From Mycetohabitans endofungorum (GTDB lineage: Bacteria; Pseudomonadota; Gammaproteobacteria; Burkholderiales; Burkholderiaceae), in assembly GCF_037477895.1 (NCBI RefSeq), contig NZ_CP132744.1, forward strand, positions 992,001-1,056,000: a stretch of DNA of 64,000 nt, read 5' to 3'. The notes below the pieces were generated by a model. It did no database searches. It saw only the letters and a program-made list of their open reading frames with translations, and was not told where the DNA came from. The position numbers and the translations under genes are program-made. Positions 40,158 through 48,147 of this stretch are shown here, one piece after another; position 1 is the first letter of the stretch; each line of letters opens with the position of its first letter.

Positions 40158-40826
40158 ATGGACTCTCTCGTACAGACAATCTTGGTCAGCGCGTTGCCGC
40201 TGCTCTTCGCGATCACGTTGCATGAAGCGGCGCATGGTATTGTTGCCCGCCGCTTCGGTGACAATACCGCGTACCTCATGGGGCGTATCTCACTCAATCC
40301 GATGCGTCACATCGATCCGATGGGTACGATCTTGATCCCGCTGATGATGTTGTTTGCGACCAGCGGTGCGTTCATCTTCGGCTATGCGAAACCGGTGCCA
40401 GTCGATTTTGGTCGCTTGCGTAATCCTCGCTGGGATAGCCTTTGGGTCGCGCTCGCGGGTCCCGCATGCAACCTGCTGCAAGCGCTCGCGTGGGCCTGTA
40501 TTGCGATCGGACTGCGCGGCTTCGGCGTCGAGGAGCCGTTTTTTGTGCGCATGGCGTCAGCCGGCGTCGCGGTGAACCTGGTGCTATGCGCGCTGAACCT
40601 GTTTCCGCTGTTGCCGCTCGATGGGGGCCGTGTGCTCGCCGCGCTGTTGCCGGTGCGCGCCGCGTACCGCTTCGCGAAGATCGAGCCTTACGGCTTTTTC
40701 ATCGTGATGGCGCTGGTGATGACGCGTGTACTCGATACATTGTGGCTGCGTCCGCTGGTGAACGTGGGCTACGATGTTGTGTTCGGCCTATTGCGTCCGA
40801 TCGTTTCTTTGTTCAGCCACGTCTGA
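40158..40826 (+). CDS. Site-2 protease family (M50) membrane metalloprotease
   Basis: A 222-residue membrane protein. The zinc motif HEAAHG (His22, Glu23, His26) is in the first helix and the third ligand lies in NLFPLLPLDGGRVL. About five hydrophobic segments, including LLQALAWACIAIGL and FFIVMALVM, fit the S2P fold. Such proteases cut inside the membrane; the substrate is unknown. This compact type lacks a PDZ domain, unlike RseP. Its place between yciO and trpS is conserved in betaproteobacteria. Confidence 0.92.
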   Translation: MDSLVQTILVSALPLLFAITLHEAAHGIVARRFGDNTAYLMGRISLNPMRHIDPMGTILIPLMMLFATSGAFIFGYAKPVPVDFGRLRNPRWDSLWVALAGPACNLLQALAWACIAIGLRGFGVEEPFFVRMASAGVAVNLVLCALNLFPLLPLDGGRVLAALLPVRAAYRFAKIEPYGFFIVMALVMTRVLDTLWLRPLVNVGYDVVFGLLRPIVSLFSHV

Positions 40827-40878
40827 GCGGGCATTGGCCAGACTCCAACGATTTCCTCACATTCGACCTCTCGATACC

Positions 40879-42081
40879 ATGTTCCCCGACCGTATCTTCT
40901 CCGGCATGCGCCCGACCGGCTCACTGCACCTTGGCCATTACCACGGTGTGCTGAAGAACTGGATCAAGCTGCAATCCGAGTATCCGTGCTTTTTCTGCGT
41001 GGTCGACCTGCATGCACTGACGACGCACTATGAAACACCGGATGTGATCGAGAACAATGTGTGGGAAGTGCTAATCGACTGGCTTGCGTCCGGCATTGAC
41101 CCGGCGCAGGCCACGCTGTTCATTCAGAGCCGCGTGCAGGAGCACGCGGAGTTGTCACTGCTGCTGGGCATGAGCACGCCGCTTGGCTGGCTCGAGCGAG
41201 TGCCCACCTACAAAGAGCAGATCGAGAAGCTGCGCGACAAGGATTTGGGCACGTACGGTTTTCTCGGCTATCCGGTGCTGATGGCCGCGGATATCCTGCT
41301 GTACCGCGCGTCGCTGGTGCCGGTGGGCGAGGACCAGGTGCCGCACGTGGAAATGACGCGTGAGATCGCACGCCGCTTCAACTACCTATATGGGCGCGAA
41401 CCGGGCTTTGAGGACAAGGCCAACGAGGCAGCGCGCAAACTCGGCGGCAAGCGCTCCAAGCTGTACCATGAGTTGCGCAATGCTTATCAGCAGGAGGGCG
41501 ACGAAGAGGCGCTGGAGCAGGCGCGCGCGCTGCTGCAGGAGTCGCAAAGCCTGTCGATGAGTGACCGTGAGCGGCTGTTTGGCTATCTTGAAGGCTCGCG
41601 CAAGATCATTCTGGTTGAGCCACAGGTACTGCTGACCGAGGCATCGCGGATGCCGGGGCTCGATGGACAGAAGATGTCCAAGTCGTACGGCAATACGATC
41701 GGGCTGCGGGAAGACAAGGTGTCGATCGAGAAAAAGGTCCGCACGATGCCGACCGACCCGGCGCGCGTGCGCCGCAGCGATCCGGGCGATCCGGACAAAT
41801 GCCCGGTATGGCAGTTGCACCAGGTCTATACGGATCAACCGACGCACGAATGGGTGCAGCGCGGTTGCCGCAGCGCCGGGATCGGCTGCTTAGAGTGTAA
41901 GCAGCCGGTGATCGAGGGCATTCTGCGCGAGCAGCAGCCGATGCTCGAGCGGGCACAGAAGTATATGGACGATCCGTCACTGCTGCGCGCGATCGTCGCG
42001 GACGGCTGCGACAAGGCGCGCAAATTGGCTCATGAGACGATGCGCGACGTGCGCGAGGCAATGGGGCTGTCGTACAGTTGA
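40879..42081 (+). CDS. trpS: Tryptophanyl-tRNA synthetase
   Basis: A 400-residue class I synthetase. The HIGH-like motif is in GSLHLGHYHG and the KMSKS motif is exact in GLDGQKMSKSYGN. The enzyme carries the extra Asp/Glu-rich helical segment (KLYHELRNAYQQEGDEEALE) and the CxxC-containing GIGCLECKQPV that lengthen betaproteobacterial TrpRS relative to the 334-residue E. coli form. The ATG at 40879 gives the standard MFPDRIFSGMRPTG start. The stop overlaps the next gene as TGATG. Confidence 0.96.
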   Translation: MFPDRIFSGMRPTGSLHLGHYHGVLKNWIKLQSEYPCFFCVVDLHALTTHYETPDVIENNVWEVLIDWLASGIDPAQATLFIQSRVQEHAELSLLLGMSTPLGWLERVPTYKEQIEKLRDKDLGTYGFLGYPVLMAADILLYRASLVPVGEDQVPHVEMTREIARRFNYLYGREPGFEDKANEAARKLGGKRSKLYHELRNAYQQEGDEEALEQARALLQESQSLSMSDRERLFGYLEGSRKIILVEPQVLLTEASRMPGLDGQKMSKSYGNTIGLREDKVSIEKKVRTMPTDPARVRRSDPGDPDKCPVWQLHQVYTDQPTHEWVQRGCRSAGIGCLECKQPVIEGILREQQPMLERAQKYMDDPSLLRAIVADGCDKARKLAHETMRDVREAMGLSYS

Positions 42082-42701
42082 TGGCGATCTGCGCTGCCTC
42101 CGAGTGGATCCGCCGATGGGCCCATCTGGTGCCGCGTGATGGCACTGTGCTCGACGTGGCGTGCGGCAGTGGCCGGCATGTGCGCTGGTTTGCCCAGCGC
42201 GGCCATCCGGTCGTCGCGCTGGATCGCGATGCGCAGGCGTTGGCCGCGCTGGCCGAATTGCCGACAGTGCGCATCGTGCATGCCGACCTGGAGCCGAATG
42301 AGGATAGCGCGGCATGGCCCTTCGAGGCGCACCAGCGCTTCGCGGCTGTCGTCGTCACGCAGTACCTGCACCGCCCGCTGTTCGATAATTTGACCGAGGC
42401 GCTGGCGCCGGGTGGCGTGCTGCTGTACGAGACGTTCGCGCAGGGCCACGAAACGCTGGGGCGGCCCTCGAACCCGCGCTTCCTATTACGCTCGGGCGAG
42501 CTGCTGGAAGTGGCGCGGCACGCCGCGTTGCGCGTCGTTGCGTTTGAGGACGGCTTTGTTGCCGGGCCCAAGCCCGCGTTCGTGCAGCGGCTGTGCGCCG
42601 CTCGAGAAAGCGGCAGTGACGTGCGTGACCGCGAAACGGGGTCCTATGACGGGCCAACGAGATACGATTTGCCCGGTCAATCCGCTACAATCCCAGTTTA
42701 A
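42081..42701 (+). CDS. Class I SAM-dependent methyltransferase
   Basis: A 206-residue methyltransferase. SAM-binding motif I is [15 protein letters not shown], followed by the acidic end of strand 2 ([10 protein letters not shown]) and the motif II/IV region [15 protein letters not shown]. Cytosolic and monodomain. The start codon overlaps the trpS stop (TGATG), so expression is coupled. The target is unknown; small-molecule or tellurite-resistance-like methyltransferases share this layout. Confidence 0.9.
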   Translation: MAICAASEWIRRWAHLVPRDGTVLDVACGSGRHVRWFAQRGHPVVALDRDAQALAALAELPTVRIVHADLEPNEDSAAWPFEAHQRFAAVVVTQYLHRPLFDNLTEALAPGGVLLYETFAQGHETLGRPSNPRFLLRSGELLEVARHAALRVVAFEDGFVAGPKPAFVQRLCAARESGSDVRDRETGSYDGPTRYDLPGQSATIPV

Positions 42702-42724
42702 CGATTGATTTTTCAGACAGTTTC

Positions 42725-43627
42725 ATGAGCCAAGCAATGCAAGCCACACCCATTGGCGGCAGCATCCCGGCGATTGTCACGCCGATGCTGGAGGACGGGG
42801 CGCTGGATCTTCCGGCGCTGCGCGCGCTGATCGACTGGCATATCGAAGAGGGCAGCGATGCGCTGGTTGTGGTCGGCACAAGCGGCGAGTCGGCGACGGT
42901 ATCGGTCGAGGAGCATGTGTTGCTGGTCAAGACGGCGGTCGAGCATGCGGCGCGCCGCATCCCGATTATCGCCGGCGCGGGCGGCAACTCGACTGCCGAA
43001 GCGATCGAGTTGACCCGGGCGGCCAAGGAGGTCGGCGCCGACGCGTCGCTACAGGTTGTGCCGTACTACAACAAGCCGACGCAGGAAGGGATGTACCGGC
43101 ATTTCAGGTCGATCGCTGAGGCGGTAGACCTGCCGGTGATCTTGTACAATGTGCCAGGCCGTACCGTCGCCGATATGAGCAACGAGACGATCCTGCGGCT
43201 CGCTCAAGTGCCGGGCATTGCGGGTGTGAAGGATGCGACCGGCAATATCGATCGTGCGGCGCATTTGATCAACGCAGCACCGGCCGATTTCTCGATTTTC
43301 AGCGGTGACGATCCGACCGCGATCGCATTGATGCTGCTGGGCGGACACGGCAATATTTCGGTGACGGCCAACGTGGCGCCGCGCGCGATGAGTGAGCTAT
43401 GCCGCGCCGCGATCGCCGGTGATGCAAAGACCGCGCGGGCCATCCATCTGAAGCTGTTGTCTTTACACAAGCACCTGTTTGCTGAGTCAAACCCGATCCC
43501 GGTCAAGTGGGCATTGCAGCAGATGGGCAAAATCCGCGGCGGCATTCGCCTGCCGCTGACACCGCTGGCCGATCAACATCATGAAACGGTACGCGCCGCG
43601 CTGCGCGACGCGGGGTTGACCGATTAA
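42725..43627 (+). CDS. dapA: 4-hydroxy-tetrahydrodipicolinate synthase
   Basis: A 300-residue TIM-barrel lyase for lysine and diaminopimelate synthesis, condensing pyruvate with aspartate semialdehyde. The Schiff-base Lys169 lies in GVKDATGN, Tyr141 in ILYNVPGRT, and the Thr-Thr-like GTSGE at 51-55 is intact. It is 23 bp after the methyltransferase gene and ahead of bamC, the classic dapA-bamC (nlpB) pairing. Confidence 0.97.
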   Translation: MSQAMQATPIGGSIPAIVTPMLEDGALDLPALRALIDWHIEEGSDALVVVGTSGESATVSVEEHVLLVKTAVEHAARRIPIIAGAGGNSTAEAIELTRAAKEVGADASLQVVPYYNKPTQEGMYRHFRSIAEAVDLPVILYNVPGRTVADMSNETILRLAQVPGIAGVKDATGNIDRAAHLINAAPADFSIFSGDDPTAIALMLLGGHGNISVTANVAPRAMSELCRAAIAGDAKTARAIHLKLLSLHKHLFAESNPIPVKWALQQMGKIRGGIRLPLTPLADQHHETVRAALRDAGLTD

Positions 43628-43692
43628 GCGTGCCCTGCCGGGACGACGGCACGGCCGGACCAGCAGGTTTCATTCGCATCACGAAGGATTTC

Positions 43693-44835
43693 ATGGAACG
43701 TTTTGATTTCTCCGCGCGCGGGTTGCGCGTGACGGTATGGGCGGTCGCTGTGTTGTCGCTGGCAGGTTGTGACACGCTCAATGACGCGCTTGCTCCGGAT
43801 CGCGTCGACTACCAGAACGCGACTTCCGCGCCGCGGCTCGAGGTGCCGGCGGATTTGAAGGCTGCGCCGCTGGACCAGCGTTATGTTGCTCCGTCCACGA
43901 CTGCGGGTCTGGGCGGGCAGCCGATGCGGGCCACGACGCCGGCCGGCAATACGACCGAGGGCGTGCCCACCGCGCAGGATCCCTATGGGATGCACGTGGA
44001 GCAGGACGGCACACGCCGCTGGTTGGTAGTCAACGGGCGCACGCCGGACGAGTTGTGGCCTCAGCTCAAGGCGTTCTGGAAGCAGAGCGGCTTCGTGTTG
44101 AAGACGGATTCGCCGGCAACGGGAATCATCGAGACAGACTGGGCCGAAAACCGCGCAAAGATCCCAGGCGACTGGTTCCGCAACTCGGTGGGCAAACTGT
44201 TGGACTTCGTGTACTCGTCGGGCACACGCGATCGTTTCCGTATGCTGGTCGAGCGCAATGCGAACAGCAACGCTACTGTGATCACAATATCGCACACCGC
44301 TAGGGAGGAAGTGCTAACCGGACGGGACCAGACGTCGTCGCGCTGGGTCGAGCGGCCGCGTGATCCGAAGCTGGAGGCGGCGATCTATGCGCAACTGATG
44401 CAGAAGTTTGGGCTGACCGACAAGCAAGCCCAGCAGTTGATTGACGGCGCGCGGTACACCGGCCCGAAGGTGGAGGTGGCGATTGGCAGCGCAGGCGCAT
44501 CGACGATCGACTTGGCCGAGTCGTTCGACCGTGCGTGGTGGCGCGTCGGCCTGGCGCTCGATCGCACGAACTTTGCCGTCGATAACCGCGATCGTGAGCG
44601 CGGCCTCTATTACGTCCGTTTCAATGATCCTGTGCAGGAGATTAAGCGGGAGGGACTGCTTGGCAAGCTGATCTATGGCGGCAAACCGAATGCCATCGGC
44701 AAGGTGTACCGGGTTAACGTGCGCCCGAAGGGCGACGGCGCCACGCAGGTCGTGGTGATTGACTCGAGCGGCCAGCTCGATACGTCCAGCGATGCGCAGC
44801 GGCTGCTGGCGGCCTTGCATCAGCAGCTCAATTGA
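43693..44835 (+). CDS. bamC: Outer membrane protein assembly factor BamC
   Basis: A 380-residue lipoprotein of the BAM complex. Its signal peptide ends in LSLAGC (Cys26). A proline-rich unfolded N-terminal part (VDYQNATSAPRLEVPADL) precedes two helix-grip domains, the first starting about WLVVNGRTPDELWPQL and the second about DLAESFDRAWWRVGLALD. The ATG at 43693 follows GAAGGA. It lies downstream of dapA as in E. coli. Confidence 0.94.
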   Translation: MERFDFSARGLRVTVWAVAVLSLAGCDTLNDALAPDRVDYQNATSAPRLEVPADLKAAPLDQRYVAPSTTAGLGGQPMRATTPAGNTTEGVPTAQDPYGMHVEQDGTRRWLVVNGRTPDELWPQLKAFWKQSGFVLKTDSPATGIIETDWAENRAKIPGDWFRNSVGKLLDFVYSSGTRDRFRMLVERNANSNATVITISHTAREEVLTGRDQTSSRWVERPRDPKLEAAIYAQLMQKFGLTDKQAQQLIDGARYTGPKVEVAIGSAGASTIDLAESFDRAWWRVGLALDRTNFAVDNRDRERGLYYVRFNDPVQEIKREGLLGKLIYGGKPNAIGKVYRVNVRPKGDGATQVVVIDSSGQLDTSSDAQRLLAALHQQLN

Positions 44836-44872
44836 GCCCGTCCGGATTGCAACCTACTGATCGTGTGATACT

Positions 44873-45649
44873 GTGCGTTTTGCGAGCTTAGGCAGCGGTA
44901 GCGACGGCAATTCGTTGCTCGTCGAGGCGCAAGACGGCACCACGACGACTCGCGTGCTGCTCGATTGCGGGTTTTCCGCGCGCGAACTCGAGCGGCGGCT
45001 CGCCCGCTTAGACGTCACGCTTGATGCGTTGCACGCGATCGTCATCACGCACGAGCACGCCGACCACATCGGCAGTGCGCTGACCGTTGCCCGGCGGGCG
45101 TCGATTCCGCTCTACATGAGCTGGGGCACGGCGCTGGCGGTCGGCGCAGACGATGCGCGGGGTGTCGAATGGCGAGTGTTGTGGGCCGGGGAGACGGTTG
45201 GCATCGGCGACCTGGAATGGCTGCCGTATACTGTGCCGCATGACGCGCGCGAGCCGCTGCAGTTCGTGTTCGGCGATGGTCAGCACCGCGTTGGCGTGCT
45301 CACTGACGTGGGCACGTCAACGCCGCATATTATCCAGACGCTGGATGGCTGCGACGGCTTGGTACTGGAATGTAACCACGACGTGCGCATGCTCGCGCAA
45401 AGCCGCTATCCACCCTCGCTGAAAGCCCGAGTCGGCGGCACGCACGGACACTTGAACAATGACGAGGCGGCGGCGATCCTGGCGGCAATCGACCGCTCGA
45501 AGCTACGCTGCATTGTCGCGGCCCACCTGTCACAGCAGAACAATCTACCCGAGCTGGCGCGCGATGCACTGGCCGCGGTCCTTGGTGCGTCCTCGGCTGA
45601 GGTGATTGTCGCGACACAAGATGACGGATTCGGCTGGCAAGCGCTTTGA
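44873..45649 (+). CDS. MBL-fold metallohydrolase (WalJ/YycJ-like)
   Basis: A 258-residue metallo-beta-lactamase-fold protein. The opening RFASLGSGSDGNS and the zinc motif HEHADH, together with ECNHDVRML and GTHGHLNNDEAA, match the YycJ/WalJ branch, members of which have 5'-3' exonuclease or phosphodiesterase activity. GTG start at 44873. No signal peptide. Follows bamC by 37 bp and is closed by a strong bidirectional terminator. Confidence 0.92.
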   Translation: MRFASLGSGSDGNSLLVEAQDGTTTTRVLLDCGFSARELERRLARLDVTLDALHAIVITHEHADHIGSALTVARRASIPLYMSWGTALAVGADDARGVEWRVLWAGETVGIGDLEWLPYTVPHDAREPLQFVFGDGQHRVGVLTDVGTSTPHIIQTLDGCDGLVLECNHDVRMLAQSRYPPSLKARVGGTHGHLNNDEAAAILAAIDRSKLRCIVAAHLSQQNNLPELARDALAAVLGASSAEVIVATQDDGFGWQAL

Positions 45650-45700
45650 GTGCGGCGCGTGTGCCGCTGTTGTGTGGCGACGCGGCGTTAAGACAAAAAA

Positions 45701-45725
45701 AACCGGCCCGCAGGCCGGTTTTTTT
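45701..45725. terminator. Bidirectional rho-independent terminator
   Basis: AACCGGCC-CGCA-GGCCGGTT stem-loop (45701-45720), preceded by a run of A and followed by a run of T. It serves the rightward dapA-bamC-MBL genes and the convergent Ala-rich lipoprotein gene. Stem and U-tracts are excellent in both directions. Confidence 0.95.
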
Positions 45726-45737
45726 CGCTGACGGCAA

Positions 45738-45998
45738 TTACTGGCTTGCGCCCGAAGCCGCGGCAGCAGCCGAAGCCGCGTCGATCGCAGCAGCCGCAGC
45801 GCCCGAAGCAGCGTCGACGGCCGCAGCCGCAGCGCCCGAAGCGGCAGCGGCCGCGTCCGAAGCAGCCGAAGCAGCAGCCGGAGCCGATGCGGCAGCAGCG
45901 TCGCTCGCAGCAGCCGGGCCTGCGCTTTCGTCCTTCTTGCCGCAAGCCGCCAGAGCCATCACTGCCAACAGAGATGCTACGAGGAGGGATTTCTTCAT
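45738..45998 (-). CDS. Small alanine-rich lipoprotein
   Basis: An 86-residue lipoprotein. Signal peptide MKKSLLVASLLAVMALAAC with lipobox LAAC, followed by GKKDES and then an almost pure Ala/Ser/Asp helix, including two 11-residue repeats (GAAAAAVDAAS, GAAAAAIDAAS). AAGGA lies 7 bp before the ATG. A lipid-anchored amphipathic Ala-rich helix recalls Lpp-like or alanine-zipper envelope proteins, but the family is not recognised. It sits against the bidirectional terminator. Confidence 0.85.
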   Translation of the reverse strand: MKKSLLVASLLAVMALAACGKKDESAGPAAASDAAAASAPAAASAASDAAAAASGAAAAAVDAASGAAAAAIDAASAAAAASGASQ

Positions 45999-46004
45999 GA
46001 TCAC

Positions 46005-46229
46005 GTCCTTTTATGGTTACAGGTAAGCAACAGCGCGAATAATACCGGTATTGTGTGCTTCAACACCCACCTATGGCCGCTGGTGGGTCGCATGCTTGTC
46101 GCATCCCTCTCACCTACGGCTTGGGCAGGAATTATAGGCACTTTCATATCGACCGTCGATAAATCTAGGGCCGGTTCGTTGTCTTTTCCAGACAAAATCT
46201 CACATCGCGGAATACCGAAGGTCAGCCGC
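46005..46229. other. intergenic region with 15-bp palindrome
   Basis: Between the Ala-rich lipoprotein start and the end of the cupin gene. It contains the perfect palindrome TATCGAC-C-GTCGATA (46147-46161), which might be an operator or the stem of a weak terminator. Nothing else is recognisable. Confidence 0.45.
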
Positions 46230-47492
46230 CTATGGCTCGCCAATCCGTATCCAGCCCGCACGATACCATTCGTACAACAGCTGTGTCATGGACGAATGGT
46301 GAGAGAGTGTTACAAATTTTTTCCCCGGAAGAGCTCGCTGATCGGCTAACGTGGTAATGGTTCGGCGCAAGCTTCGTATCAGCGTTGCTGATTCCCCGTT
46401 CAAGTAATAGCGCGTATCGTCGTACAGCAAAATCGTTTTCGGATCGAGCTCGATGCCGTTTTCGATGATGCGCGAAACAAACGCATGACGCGACAGTGCG
46501 CGCACAGGTGGATCAAAAAAAACACTCGACTTCGGGTCACTCAGGTAGCTGCCGACAAATTCCGCGATGTCCGCACGCGACCAACGCATCCGCTCGACCA
46601 GTTCCACGACGTGGTCGACCAGCGCCGGGGGCAGCGCGGCCGGATGCTCGCTCACGGGCGGCTGATTCGGATCCGCATAGCGGCGCGATGCGCCACGTGC
46701 CTGCGCCGCGCGTTCAGCCGCATGATACAGGAATTGCTCAGATAGCTCGCCGTCAAGTGGCGCGCGAAAGCCGATTGAACAGGTCATGCACTCGCCCAGC
46801 GCGATGCCATCGTGCGCGATGTGCGGCGGCAGATAAAGCATGTCACCCGGCTCAAGAATCCAGTCCTCGCTTGGCTCAAAATGCTGCAGCACTTTCAGCG
46901 GCAAGCCCGGGCGCAGCGAAAGGTCCCGCTGCGCGCCGATACGCCAGCGGCGCCGGCCGTGCAGCTGAAGCAAGAACACGTCGTACGAGTCGAAATGCGG
47001 TCCTACGCCACCGCCATCGGTCGCATACGAAATCATCACATCGTCCAGCCGCGCATCCGGCAGGAAGCGAAACTGGCTCATCAGCGCGTGCGCGGCCGGC
47101 ACGTGCAGGTTCACGCCCTGCACGAGCAGCGTCCAGTGACGCTGACGCGTGGACGGCAAGCGTTCGAATGGCCCATGTTCGAGCTGCCAGCGCATCTCGC
47201 CGCGCAACGCACGCTGCCGGATCACGCGCGACTCGACATCGTCACGTTGCGCGAGGTCAAATAGGCACTGCCGGGTGACCGGGGAATGGATGTCGAGCAG
47301 CGCCTGTCGAACCAGCAATGGCTTTTTCTGCCAGTAGCGGCGCATGAACTGTGCCGGTGTCAGGCCGTCCAGCAGTGGGGTTGGCACGTCGGGGTGGGGC
47401 GGGGCGACAAATGCGGACGAGGTCGCCGATATACGCGTCGAAACGGCGCGCGACAACATCCGCGGCGCCGGTGGGGAAGGCCGCACAGGCAT
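46230..47492 (-). CDS. JmjC/cupin-type 2-oxoglutarate oxygenase (RoxA/YcfD-like)
   Basis: About 420 residues. The iron site is the HFD of VGPHFDSYDVFLLQLHG with the distal His in YLPPHIAHDG. Upstream, FMRRYWQKKPLLVRQAL is the typical entry to the JmjC fold, and the C-terminal winged-helix dimer domain follows. E. coli YcfD hydroxylates an arginine in ribosomal protein L16. The ATG at 47492 is drawn, but one 33 bp downstream is also possible. It is divergent from slyD and the slyD -10 lies just ahead of its start. Confidence 0.88.
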   Translation of the reverse strand: MPVRPSPPAPRMLSRAVSTRISATSSAFVAPPHPDVPTPLLDGLTPAQFMRRYWQKKPLLVRQALLDIHSPVTRQCLFDLAQRDDVESRVIRQRALRGEMRWQLEHGPFERLPSTRQRHWTLLVQGVNLHVPAAHALMSQFRFLPDARLDDVMISYATDGGGVGPHFDSYDVFLLQLHGRRRWRIGAQRDLSLRPGLPLKVLQHFEPSEDWILEPGDMLYLPPHIAHDGIALGECMTCSIGFRAPLDGELSEQFLYHAAERAAQARGASRRYADPNQPPVSEHPAALPPALVDHVVELVERMRWSRADIAEFVGSYLSDPKSSVFFDPPVRALSRHAFVSRIIENGIELDPKTILLYDDTRYYLNGESATLIRSLRRTITTLADQRALPGKKFVTLSHHSSMTQLLYEWYRAGWIRIGEP

Positions 47493-47494
47493 CG

Positions 47495-47500
47495 TATAAT
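47495..47500 (+). promoter_or_regulatory. -10 element of slyD
   Basis: TATAAT lies 24 bp before the slyD ATG (with GGAGAG ribosome site at 47515-47520), only 2 bp from the oppositely directed start of the oxygenase gene. A clear -35 is not seen. Confidence 0.55.
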
Positions 47501-47524
47501 GGAGCTTGTATTCTGGAGAGTCGA

Positions 47525-48088
47525 ATGAAAATCGCGAAGAACACCGTCGTTTCTGTCGCCTACAAGCTGTCGGATGCACAGGGCAACCTGATCGAGGAAA
47601 GCGACGAACCGATGGTCTATCTGCACGGCGGCTATGATGGCACGTTCCCGAAGATCGAGGAAGTGCTAGAAGGCCAAGAGGCGGGATTTTCGACGCAGAT
47701 CCAGCTCGAGCCCGTCGACGCGTTCGGCGACTACGATCCTGAACTGGTCAAGATCGAGCCTCGAGACCGCTTTCCTGAGCCGCTCGAAGTCGGCATGCAG
47801 TTCGAGGGGACGCCCGAAGGCGGGGACGACGAGGTCGATACGCTGATCTACACGGTGACGGATCTCGCCGAGGACAAGGTTGTGCTCGATGGCAATCATC
47901 CGTTGGCCGGTATGGCTTTGCGCTTTTCGTTGACGGTCAGGGACGTGCGCGAGGCCACTGCCGATGAGGTCGAGCACGAGCACGCGCATGGCGCCGATGG
48001 GCTCGAAGTCATCGATGTGGACGAGGACGACGGCCAGGACGTTGACGGCGCGTCTCCGGCGGCCGGCAAGTCGCCGACGCTGCATTGA
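47525..48088 (+). CDS. slyD: FKBP-type peptidyl-prolyl isomerase SlyD
   Basis: A 187-residue cytosolic isomerase and metallochaperone. FKBP core (VVSVAYKLSD...DGNHPLAGMALRFSLTV) with the inserted-flap (IF) chaperone domain in between. The tail is acidic with only a few histidines (VEHEHAHGADGLEV), much poorer in His/Cys than E. coli SlyD, so nickel binding is probably reduced. It helps folding of other proteins. Confidence 0.95.
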   Translation: MKIAKNTVVSVAYKLSDAQGNLIEESDEPMVYLHGGYDGTFPKIEEVLEGQEAGFSTQIQLEPVDAFGDYDPELVKIEPRDRFPEPLEVGMQFEGTPEGGDDEVDTLIYTVTDLAEDKVVLDGNHPLAGMALRFSLTVRDVREATADEVEHEHAHGADGLEVIDVDEDDGQDVDGASPAAGKSPTLH

Positions 48089-48147
48089 CTGTCGAGCGTT
48101 TGCCTCGGTGCGAGGCGGGCCGTCAGCCGGCCAGCGCCCTGACACGC

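Noticed and set aside
41606..42571. 321-codon open frame antisense to trpS and the methyltransferase
   Set aside because: Composition (Arg/Ser/Ala/Cys) and position antisense to solid genes mark it as a shadow.
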